Shown here in pieces: positions 1-5,524 of a DNA stretch of 8,428 nt. Source of the stretch: Spirochaetales bacterium (lineage in GTDB: Bacteria > Spirochaetota > Spirochaetia > DTKZ01); NCBI GenBank assembly GCA_031274005.1, contig JAISQU010000107.1, forward strand, positions 1 through 8,428, read 5' to 3'. The notes beneath the pieces were generated by a model. That model searched no databases. It was not told where the DNA came from and saw nothing but the letters and a program-made list of their open reading frames with translations. Every line of letters begins with the position of its first letter. The stretch's first letter is position 1. The translations under genes and the position numbers were made by a program.

Positions 1-199
1 CGTTAAGTAGTTTTTATTCAGAAGACGGCGCCGCCGGAAAACCCGCTTTCCCCGGAAAATATAAACTTCGGGAAAAATTTTCTTGTTCCAAAATGATCCC
101 CGCCGCGGCGGGGTATTTCCGTACATCTGTCCGCAGCGTTTTAAATCCGCGCTTCGCGCGGGGCGCTATCACAAATCTATTTTCTTTATGGAGGAGTTT
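1..199. other. Upstream region of the GLUG lipoprotein with two GC-rich palindromes
   Basis: No gene is visible here. Positions 98-113 are a perfect 16-bp palindrome (CCCCGCCGCGGCGGGG). Positions 147-161 are a perfect hairpin, CCGCGC-TTC-GCGCGG, whose inner sequence and right flank (GGGGCGCTATCAC) resemble the inner stem and right flank of the nested-palindrome cores at 2409-3060, so this is probably a degenerate relative. No T-run follows either palindrome, so neither looks like an intrinsic terminator. The last bases before the next gene carry a GGAGG ribosome binding site at 190-194. I could not find a convincing -35/-10 pair. Confidence 0.6.
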
Positions 200-2212
200 A
201 TGAAAAAACTCGCGAAATTTTCGGTGTTTCTCTTGGTTCTTTTGGGAGTCCTGTTTACATCAGGCTGTTCTCTGGGCGACGATGATGATAACAAACCTGG
301 TTATACAGACGACCCGCTTGCGGGAAAAATGACGGCCGCTACCGCCGCGAAAATCTTTGAGTATGAGGAAAACGCGGACGGCGGCGTAACAATAACCAGA
401 TTCATAAACAGCGATGGATCGCTTCAGGCGTATCTGAAAAATGCCGGGCAGTTTATTATCGGGGAAATTGAGGGAAAACCCGTTACGGCAATAGGCGCGG
501 GAGCTTTTGACGAAACCGAAAACGGTGCCGCCGCCTTACCCGAGGGGCTTGAGGCTATTAAACTTCCTGATACGATAAAAGAAGTGGGCCAGGGCGCGTT
601 CAATGTAACCGGAACCATTAATCTGCTTATACCGGCAGCCGTACTTACTGTTCTGGAAACCAATGACCCGTACATATTGTATGAGATATCGCAGTCGGTA
701 ACGATAACGATAAAGAAGGTTACGGCGGGGTCCGAAAACGGCGAAGAGCTTGAGACTCCCCCTCCTCAGGCGTATAAAATAGAACTGGCCGCCAGCGTAA
801 CGCATGGCACAATGAATCCTAAAAGCGGAAAGCAGGGTGATACAATAACCCTGACCCCGGTTCCCAACACCGGCTATATCTGGAAAACCGACGCGGCGCT
901 TTCCGTTACGAAAAAAGGCGACAGCGCAATTGTGGTGCCGCTCAGCGGGTTCACTTTTACCATGCCCGCTTATGATGTAACGGTAAGCGGCGTGGAATTT
1001 GAAGAAGGCTATTTGATAACAAGCGCGGCGGATCTGGCGAAAATCGGAAACGGAAACCCCCTGAACGGAAAGTATCTGCTTACAGATGATATAACGGTTT
1101 CAAACTGGACGCCCACAGGAACCGGGGCCGCCCCGTTCAGCGGCGTTTTTGACGGCGCGGGATATACGATTACCATGACGGGAACTCTGGCCTCTGTCGC
1201 CAAAGCCATACCGTCTGACTGGATAGAGGACTCTCAGGGCATTGCCACTACGATGCAAGTGGCGGGGCTTTTCGGAAGTACCGGCGGCGCGGAAATCAAA
1301 AATCTGAACGTTGTATGGAACGGCAACGCCCTGTCGTTTTCCGGGGGGTCAGCCTTGCTGTTCGCCGGCATAGTGGCGGGCTGGGCGGAAAACACGGATT
1401 TTACCAATATCATGATTAGCGGCGCTGAGTTCTCCGTTACCGCCCCCAAAATCTTTGGGGTGGGCGCTCTGGCCGGATACGCCGCCTATGGCGGCGAAGT
1501 CTCCCAATGCGGTTCATCCGTCAATGTAAAGGTAACCGCGACAGCAATGGGGTTTTATGTCGGGGGTCTTCTCGGAGCGATAGACGGTGAGGATGTGTCC
1601 CTCTCGGAAAGTTTTGCTTCCGGCAATGTAACCACGACAGGCTGCGAGAAGATCGGCGGACTTGCGGGAGCCAACCTTAAGGGTGAAATTTCGGACAGTT
1701 ATGCCACAGGCAATGTAAACATATCCTATTCCGGCTCCGCTTACGAAGTAGGCGTCGGAGGATTAATAGGGCAGAGCGACGCCGGCATTATCACAAAAAG
1801 TTATTCGCGGGGAACCGTTAGCGGAACAAACACAGGCGGAAAGGGCGCGTTCATAGGCGGAATATCAGGAGAGAATTGGATGCAAAGCGGAGTCCGTGTC
1901 GCAATCAGTAATTGCGCGGCCCTGAACGGTTCGCTTACGCATACAGGCGGCGGTTCGGTTACAATAAACCGTATCGCTCCGAATACTAACGCTGACGGTT
2001 ATAGCAACGCTGTTACCTTTTCATCTAACATCGCCAACAGCGCCATGACAGTAACAGGCGGTACGTTTACAGAAAAGACCGCCTCTGGGCGGGACGGCGC
2101 TGACGCGGACGCAAAGCCCGCGCAAAGCGTTTTTGAAGGGCTTGGCTGGGATTTTACCAACACATGGGAAATTGGCGGCGACGGCTATCCCGTCTTGCAG
2201 TGGCAGGAGTAA
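200..2212 (+). CDS. Secreted GLUG-motif lipoprotein with LRR-like and InlB-B-like segments
   Basis: A 670-aa predicted surface or periplasmic lipoprotein of unknown ligand. The start at 200 is chosen because GGAGG lies 5 bases upstream and the next residues form a lipoprotein signal peptide: Lys2-Lys3, hydrophobic stretch to about 19, lipobox T20-S-G-C23, then an acidic Asp-rich linker (27-30). An in-frame start at 83 adds 39 residues encoded by the upstream palindromes and is rejected. Residues about 85-150 look like a BspA/LRR_5-type leucine-rich segment (IEGKPVTAIGAGAF, GLEAIKLPDTIKEVGQGAF). Residues about 190-265 resemble the divergent InlB B-repeat (THGTMNP, GYIWKTD, FTMPAYDVTV). Residues 270-335 look like the segment that precedes GLUG blocks (ITSAADLAKI, FSGVFDGAGYTI). 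About six GLUG motifs follow between 354 and 575 (GLFG, GALAGY, GGLLGA, GGLAGA, GGLIGQ, GGISGE). It ends with an aromatic-rich GLGWDFTNTWEIGGDGYPVL tail common to GLUG proteins. Role as adhesin or matrix-binding protein is inference. Confidence 0.9.
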   Translation: MKKLAKFSVFLLVLLGVLFTSGCSLGDDDDNKPGYTDDPLAGKMTAATAAKIFEYEENADGGVTITRFINSDGSLQAYLKNAGQFIIGEIEGKPVTAIGAGAFDETENGAAALPEGLEAIKLPDTIKEVGQGAFNVTGTINLLIPAAVLTVLETNDPYILYEISQSVTITIKKVTAGSENGEELETPPPQAYKIELAASVTHGTMNPKSGKQGDTITLTPVPNTGYIWKTDAALSVTKKGDSAIVVPLSGFTFTMPAYDVTVSGVEFEEGYLITSAADLAKIGNGNPLNGKYLLTDDITVSNWTPTGTGAAPFSGVFDGAGYTITMTGTLASVAKAIPSDWIEDSQGIATTMQVAGLFGSTGGAEIKNLNVVWNGNALSFSGGSALLFAGIVAGWAENTDFTNIMISGAEFSVTAPKIFGVGALAGYAAYGGEVSQCGSSVNVKVTATAMGFYVGGLLGAIDGEDVSLSESFASGNVTTTGCEKIGGLAGANLKGEISDSYATGNVNISYSGSAYEVGVGGLIGQSDAGIITKSYSRGTVSGTNTGGKGAFIGGISGENWMQSGVRVAISNCAALNGSLTHTGGGSVTINRIAPNTNADGYSNAVTFSSNIANSAMTVTGGTFTEKTASGRDGADADAKPAQSVFEGLGWDFTNTWEIGGDGYPVLQWQE

Positions 2213-2226
2213 CTGCTTTGTTTATT

Positions 2227-2331
2227 CGTCATCCCGGCGCACGCGAAGCGCGACGCCGGGATCTGTTGTGCGAGCAGGTGCAAACCATGAACAGATTCCG
2301 CTGTCTCGCTTCGCTCGCACCGGAATGACGA
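2227..2331. repeat. 105-bp cloverleaf-like palindromic element
   Basis: Outer arms TCGTCATCCCGG (2227-2238) and CCGGAATGACGA (2320-2331) are complementary except one position. A left side arm is ATCCCGGCG (2231-2239) with CGCCGGGAT (2254-2262), enclosing a CGC-GAA-GCG mini-hairpin at 2242-2250. A third pairing joins CGGGATCTGTT (2258-2268) to AACAGATTCCG (2290-2300) with one mismatch. A right arm ATTCCG (2295-2300)/CGGAAT (2321-2326) encloses CGCTTCGC. The pairings compete, so alternative folds exist. The end motif TCGTCATYCCGG is of the REP-like kind seen between genes in many bacteria. It lies just past the stop of the lipoprotein gene and may protect its mRNA 3' end; that is inference. There is no T-run, so intrinsic termination is not supported. 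Confidence 0.7.
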
Positions 2332-2408
2332 TAGCTGTAGGGCGGTCTATAGCGCCATCGCTTTAATACACGGAAAAAGAAGTTGCACCCGGGTGCTGGC
2401 GGCTTTCA
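2332..2408. repeat. Array lead-in with dispersed L module (2369-2390)
   Basis: The 22 bases at 2369-2390 recur exactly at 8105-8126 in the same orientation (shared start CACGGAAAAAGAAG, shared end GTTGCACCC). Here the L module stands directly before the first palindromic core; at 8105 it follows the 54-bp R module instead. A similar GGAAAAAG stretch occurs on the minus strand near 5392-5400 beside another core copy. The stretch 2332-2368 holds no gene I can support. Confidence 0.75.
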
Positions 2409-2472
2409 CCACACATTTCCGGTCGTGACTTTCTCCGCGCTTCGCGCGGGGCACAATCACGGAAATGTGCGG
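2409..2472. repeat. Nested palindrome core C1 (inner loop TTC)
   Basis: Outer arms CACATTTCCG (2412-2421) and CGGAAATGTG (2460-2469) form a 10-bp stem. Between them lies a second hairpin, CCGCGC-TTC-GCGCGG. This copy differs from the other four by having TTC in the loop instead of GAA, as if the inner hairpin were inverted, and by GGGGCACAATCA instead of GGAGACTATCA after it. It is the most diverged full copy and forms the left edge of the array. Confidence 0.85.
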
Positions 2473-2561
2473 ATGCGGCATAAGCAGCGCGGCAATTGCT
2501 TCGCAATTGCGTTGTAACCGTGAGCTTTGGTGGCAAGCATGAAGAACCATGGCGGCTTTCA
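2473..2561. repeat. Spacer module A, copy 1
   Basis: An 89-bp spacer between cores C1 and C2. It holds the perfect hairpin GCAATTGC-TTC-GCAATTGC at 2492-2510, in which each arm is itself palindromic, followed by GTTGTAACCGTGAGCTTTGG. It differs from copy 2 (2778-2866) at five positions. The hairpin and the GTTGTAACCG flank recur reversed at 5305-5335. Confidence 0.85.
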
Positions 2562-2626
2562 CCACACATTTCCGGTCGAGACTTTTTCTCCGCGCGAAGC
2601 GCGGAGACTATCACGGAAATGTGCGG
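2562..2626. repeat. Nested palindrome core C2 (inner loop GAA)
   Basis: A 65-bp core. Outer arms CACATTTCCG (2565-2574) and CGGAAATGTG (2614-2623) enclose the perfect hairpin CTCCGCGC-GAA-GCGCGGAG. The hairpin apex contains GCGAAGC, the heptamer known to form an extraordinarily stable DNA mini-hairpin. Confidence 0.88.
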
Positions 2627-2712
2627 AAGGGACATAAACCAGAACTGCGCGCGGGGCGCGCATTGCTTTCAGGAGCTTTGTTGTGTCGCCTGTAGAGGGC
2701 TGGCGGCTTTCA
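2627..2712. repeat. Spacer module B, copy 1
   Basis: An 86-bp spacer between cores C2 and C3. It holds the perfect hairpin TGCGCGC-GGG-GCGCGCA at 2646-2662. It differs from copy 2 (2932-3017) at only two positions, so the roughly 305-bp double unit was probably duplicated recently. Its first part (GGGACATAAACCAGAACTGCGC) has a diverged relative at 7833-7855. Confidence 0.85.
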
Positions 2713-2777
2713 CCACACATTTCCGGTCGGGACTTTTTCTCCGCGCGAAGCGCGGAGACTATCACGGAAATGTGCGG
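2713..2777. repeat. Nested palindrome core C3 (inner loop GAA)
   Basis: A 65-bp core with outer arms at 2716-2725 and 2765-2774 and the CTCCGCGC-GAA-GCGCGGAG inner hairpin. It lies 151 bp after core C2 and 304 bp after core C1. Confidence 0.88.
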
Positions 2778-2866
2778 ATGCGGCATAAGCAACACGGCAA
2801 TTGCTTCGCAATTGCGTTGTAACCGTGAGCTTTGGTGACAAGCCGGAAGAACCATGGCGGCTTTCA
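2778..2866. repeat. Spacer module A, copy 2
   Basis: Second 89-bp A spacer, between cores C3 and C4, with the GCAATTGC-TTC-GCAATTGC hairpin at 2797-2815. The hairpin is identical to copy 1 although neighbouring bases changed (GCAGCGC versus GCAACAC), which fits constraint on the hairpin or very recent duplication. Confidence 0.85.
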
Positions 2867-2931
2867 CCACACATTTCCGGTCGGGAGTTTTTCTCCGCGC
2901 GAAGCGCGGAGACTATCACGGAAATGTGCGG
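2867..2931. repeat. Nested palindrome core C4 (inner loop GAA)
   Basis: A 65-bp core with outer arms at 2870-2879 and 2919-2928 and the same inner hairpin. It differs from C3 by GGGAGTTTTT versus GGGACTTTTT between outer and inner left arms. Confidence 0.88.
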
Positions 2932-3017
2932 AAGGGACATAAACCAGAACTGCGCGCGGGGCGCGCGTTGCATTCAGGAGCTTTGTTGTGTCGCCTGTAG
3001 AGGGCTGGCGGCTTTCA
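2932..3017. repeat. Spacer module B, copy 2
   Basis: Second 86-bp B spacer, between C4 and C5, with hairpin TGCGCGC-GGG-GCGCGC at 2951-2967; the closing A of the right arm is G here, so one base pair is lost. Confidence 0.85.
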
Positions 3018-3060
3018 CCGCACATTTCCGGTCGGGACTTTCTCCGCGCGAAGCGCGGAG
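3018..3060. repeat. Nested palindrome core C5, truncated (no right outer arm)
   Basis: Left outer arm CCGCACATTTCCG (3018-3030) and the inner hairpin CTCCGCGC-GAA-GCGCGGAG are present, but the sequence then changes to unique DNA and the right arm CGGAAATGTGCGG is missing. Oddly, this left arm is the only one that would pair perfectly over 13 bp with the right arms of the other cores; the others carry an A opposite C. The array therefore ends 48 bp before mntP by truncation. Confidence 0.85.
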
Positions 3061-3108
3061 AACAAGTCCCTTGCCTCCTGTCCTGAAAAGCGGCATACTT
3101 AAAGTTTA

Positions 3109-3681
3109 ATGGGATTTATTACAGTATTTTTAATTGCCCTTGGACTCGCGATGGACGCCTTTGCCGTTTCCCTGTGCAGCGGCCTTGCCGACCCCCACCC
3201 GAAAATGCGCCACGCCCTCAAAATGGGACTATTCTGCGGAGCTTTCCAGTTTTTTATGACTGTTCTGGGCTGGTTTCTGGGAAGCGCCGTCACCGGTTAC
3301 ATCGAGCGCTTTGACCACTGGATAGCCTTTGCGCTGCTTACCTTTATCGGCGGCAGGATGATTCTTTCAGCTTTCCGCAAAAAATCAGGGGATGACCCCG
3401 CCGGGCCGCCGCCGGAAAAACTCTTTGAAACGCATTATGTTATCCTGCTGGCCACGGCCACAAGCATCGACGCTCTGGCGGTGGGAGTCGGTTTCGCGGT
3501 TTTGGACCTCCGCATAGTGGAAACAAGCGCGCTTATCGGTCTTGTGGCCTTTATTTTTTCCGCTGCCGGCGTCCTGACGGGAAAAACGCTGGGGCCGCTT
3601 TTGCAGGGAAAAGCCGAATTTTTGGGCGGCTGCATCCTTGTTATCATAGGAACACGAATACTGACGAGCCATCTGCTGTGA
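3109..3681 (+). CDS. mntP: Manganese efflux pump MntP
   Basis: A 190-aa inner-membrane protein of the MntP (YebN, DUF204) family, which exports Mn2+ and protects against manganese excess; E. coli MntP is 188 aa. Six hydrophobic segments are visible at about 3-22, 36-60, 70-88, 108-130, 136-157 and 170-188. The protein has the two-fold pseudo-repeat of the family, each half carrying its aspartate motif: GLAMDAFAVS with Asp16 and TSIDALAVGVG with Asp121. A glycine-rich GGRMILSAF follows TM3, and a hydrophilic Pro-rich loop (92-104) separates the halves. The start at 3109 is fixed by an in-frame stop at 3100-3102, yet no clear ribosome binding site precedes it. A weak promoter pair TTGCCT (3071-3076)/CATACT (3094-3099), spacing 17, would give an almost leaderless mRNA. 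I see no yybP-ykoY manganese riboswitch; the space it would occupy is taken by the repeat array. It is convergent with the next gene, 23 bp apart, with no terminator hairpin between. Confidence 0.95.
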   Translation: MGFITVFLIALGLAMDAFAVSLCSGLADPHPKMRHALKMGLFCGAFQFFMTVLGWFLGSAVTGYIERFDHWIAFALLTFIGGRMILSAFRKKSGDDPAGPPPEKLFETHYVILLATATSIDALAVGVGFAVLDLRIVETSALIGLVAFIFSAAGVLTGKTLGPLLQGKAEFLGGCILVIIGTRILTSHLL

Positions 3682-3704
3682 GGCGGCGTTCCTCATCAAG
3701 GACT

Positions 3705-5177
3705 CTATTCTTCGGCAATCTGTTGCAGCCGGATTTCCCCCAGGGCCTTTACATGAACCCCCGTGCTGCGGACCTCCGCGGGTTGCAGCAAAAGGTTTCG
3801 CAGAATCTGTTTGCCCTGCTTCTCTTCCTGATAGGAGATTCTGAAGGTTTTCACGGAATCCACAAGGCCGTTGTTCTTGAGGGCCTTCATCTCCAGAATA
3901 TCCCCGTCAAAGGAGTACACGACATATCCGCCCGCGGATTCTTTGCCGTTTTCCCGCATGGTAAAACGCGGAGAAGAAAAATAAATTTCCATGCCGCTTT
4001 CATTCCGGTATAAGCCCGAAAGATTGACAGGAGAAAGCGACACCTTTTTTTGGCCGGCCGAAATGAAAGCCGTCTGGAGTTCCTGCCCCAGCCTGCGGTA
4101 CTGACCATCCCAGCCCTCCTCACCCTTTACCGTCAATTCAAAATTATTCATACCGAGAATGGAAACGGACAACTGGGTTGTTATATTCGAAATCGATTCG
4201 TTTGTACAGCTCAGATAAATTCCCCGGTAAATAGTCCTGTAAGAACTCTGCCAGAGAAAAATCTGCTGCATTCCTGCGGTAAAAAAAATAACCCGCCGGT
4301 TTTTAACATCAAACTGAATAATCCCGCCCAGAGAAGCGCTCTGCGAATCACCGCCGGCCCTGTACCAGGGGCCGTCAAGAAAAACCTCAAACTCCTCGGC
4401 GCCCCTGGAAAAAAGCTCCGCAAGCTGCTTCTCCGCTATAGCCTGCCCCGCGATTTTTTCGGTCTTGCCCTTTCTGAAAGAGGCATCCTGATGATTCCAA
4501 AACCAGGAAATTTTGATAAGATCATTGATGTTCGCCGAGGACGGATCTTTTTCGTACACAACCAGAGGAAAACTCTCGTCATTGCGCTGCAGCAGCCTGT
4601 ACGCCTCGGACCTGGGCTTCTGCTCAACCTCTATGGATCCCGCCGAGGAGAGGGCCGCAATCTGCTTATAGTAAATCCCGAAACCCTGGGGGGGCAGAGT
4701 TTTGCGGAAAACGTCCAGCGTCTGCTCGCCCCTGCTGTTACGCCCGAAACACAGAATCTCCGGCACATGGTCACCCAGAAGATCAATCAGCTCCAGTGAA
4801 AAAGAATTACTGTTTGTCCCCGTTGTTTCCGTCTGCCAGGCCACAACAAAGGACGCCCGCACATTGTCAAAGTCCGCCACCATAAGCCGGATCCGGTCCT
4901 CAGGATCGCTGCGCTTCTTAAAAACAATTATCTGTTCTTCCAGCTGATCAATATCCAGATTCGCGTTCACTACTTGCAGGGTAATATCCTCCGAGCCCAT
5001 GGGAATACGCAGCAGGGACAAGGGGTCCTGGATTCTGTCCTCCAGAGGCAGGGATACATCCTGAGCCCTGCCCGGAAAACCGTTCTGCGCCGCAGCCGGC
5101 CCTTTCGCCTCTTCCGTATCCGAACATCCCGGCAGACCCAATGCCGCGCACAAAACAATCACACAACAGAATTTCAT
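3705..5177 (-). CDS. Lipoprotein, possibly pallilysin-related (treponemal adhesin type)
   Basis: A 490-aa predicted lipoprotein. The start at 5177 is chosen because it begins a compact signal peptide: Lys2, hydrophobic FCCVIVLCAALGL, lipobox L15-P-G-C18. A 19-residue extension to 5234 is encoded by palindromic repeat DNA and is rejected; no strong ribosome binding site supports either start. Residues about 65-160 are beta-rich with acidic loops (ANLDIDQLEEQI, RIRLMVADFDN, ELIDLLGDHVPEIL) of the FG-GAP/VCBS-like type. The C-terminal half (about 264-490) is rich in aromatic beta strands (FLDGPWYRAGG, GIIQFDVKNRRVIFFTAG, GLYRNESGMEIYF, GGYVVYSFDGDILEMKAL), suggesting a lipocalin-like barrel. I recall this pattern from treponemal pallilysin-related lipoproteins, but this is recognition from memory, not a search. 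The HEXXH protease motif discussed for pallilysin Tp0751 is absent, so protease activity is not supported. Being a spirochaete surface or periplasmic protein is inference. Confidence 0.85.
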   Translation of the reverse strand: MKFCCVIVLCAALGLPGCSDTEEAKGPAAAQNGFPGRAQDVSLPLEDRIQDPLSLLRIPMGSEDITLQVVNANLDIDQLEEQIIVFKKRSDPEDRIRLMVADFDNVRASFVVAWQTETTGTNSNSFSLELIDLLGDHVPEILCFGRNSRGEQTLDVFRKTLPPQGFGIYYKQIAALSSAGSIEVEQKPRSEAYRLLQRNDESFPLVVYEKDPSSANINDLIKISWFWNHQDASFRKGKTEKIAGQAIAEKQLAELFSRGAEEFEVFLDGPWYRAGGDSQSASLGGIIQFDVKNRRVIFFTAGMQQIFLWQSSYRTIYRGIYLSCTNESISNITTQLSVSILGMNNFELTVKGEEGWDGQYRRLGQELQTAFISAGQKKVSLSPVNLSGLYRNESGMEIYFSSPRFTMRENGKESAGGYVVYSFDGDILEMKALKNNGLVDSVKTFRISYQEEKQGKQILRNLLLQPAEVRSTGVHVKALGEIRLQQIAEE

Positions 5178-5217
5178 GCCGATCAGTCTACCGGAAATTC
5201 TTTTTGGGGGGAAGGGG

Positions 5218-5276
5218 GGCGACATCACCCGCATCGGCGGGAGAAGTCGCCGCCGGAAATTGGGGTGAAAGTCACC
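5218..5276. repeat. Nested hairpin element upstream of the lipoprotein gene
   Basis: GGCGAC (5218-5223) pairs with GTCGCC (5246-5251), and inside it CCCGC (5228-5232) pairs with GCGGG (5237-5241) around ATCG. A smaller hairpin, GGTGA-AAG-TCACC, follows at 5264-5276. The nested design matches the array cores though the sequence differs. It covers the region where the downstream lipoprotein's promoter and leader should lie, and it generates a spurious N-terminal extension for that gene. Whether it recurs elsewhere in the genome cannot be seen from this window. Confidence 0.65.
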
Positions 5277-5304
5277 AGGGTTTTACATGTGGAAAAACAA
5301 GGCG

Positions 5305-5378
5305 CCCGGTTACAACGCAATTGCGAAGCGATTGCACTTGCGGGCTATTTCCCTTCCGCAATTTCCGTGATAGTGCTC
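5305..5378 (-). repeat. Reversed, condensed copy of array modules A and C
   Basis: On the minus strand this reads: core right half (GAGCACTATCACGGAAATTG, then CGGAAGGG), a short stretch, then the A-module hairpin GCAATCGC-TTC-GCAATTGC and GTTGTAACCG (5305-5335). The order core-then-A is the same as in the main array, but the left outer arm and inner hairpin of the core are absent. The right arm is the variant CGGAAATTGCGG, one base shorter than the array version, and this variant is shared with the copy near 7820. Confidence 0.8.
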
Positions 5379-5412
5379 CCGCGTCGGCGTTTACTTTTTC
5401 CCGGTTATAATA

Positions 5413-5466
5413 GCGCCTTTTTTGCTCGGCCCATGGCATTTGTATACGCCGGGGCTTTTTAGGGCC
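5413..5466 (+). repeat. 54-bp R module, left copy (inverted relative to 8051-8105)
   Basis: This segment matches the reverse complement of 8051-8105 with two substitutions and one 1-base indel across its length (shared cores GCGCCTTTTTTGCTCGGCCC, GCATTTGTATACGC, CTTTTTAGGGCC). Internally GGCCC and GGGCC can pair as a stem closing the element. The indel shifts any reading frame, so conservation is at DNA or RNA level. On the minus strand the R module is followed by a GGAAAAAG stretch and then core sequence, echoing the L-core order at 2369-2472. Confidence 0.85.
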
Positions 5467-5468
5467 CC

Positions 5469-5490
5469 GCGGTTTCCCGCCTTAAACCGC
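5469..5490. other. Hairpin 3' of the repressor gene
   Basis: GCGGTTT (5469-5475) and AAACCGC (5484-5490) form a perfect 7-bp stem with an 8-base loop, 34 bp beyond the repressor stop codon on the minus strand. A second small hairpin, CCGAA-CCG-TTCGG, is at 5497-5509. Neither has a following T-run in the minus-strand direction, so an intrinsic terminator is only a weak possibility. Confidence 0.4.
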
Positions 5491-5524
5491 CATGAGCCGA
5501 ACCGTTCGGGATTGCCGCTTCCTC

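Noticed and set aside
83..199. 39-residue N-terminal extension of the GLUG lipoprotein
   Set aside because: It is encoded by palindromic upstream DNA and precedes a clear signal peptide; GGAGG directly supports the start at 200.
2409..3060. CRISPR array
   Set aside because: Repeats are 65 bp with nested palindromes and the spacers of 86-89 bp are themselves repeated; CRISPR spacers are short and unique. No cas gene is present.
2347..3109. Multiple 72-108 aa open frames on both strands across the repeat array
   Set aside because: They are translations of GC-rich palindromes. The repeat spacings do not keep frame between units, both strands are equally open, and no unit has its own conserved start and ribosome binding site.
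3682..3704. Bidirectional terminator between the convergent mntP and lipoprotein genes
   Set aside because: The 23-bp gap contains no inverted repeat or T-run.
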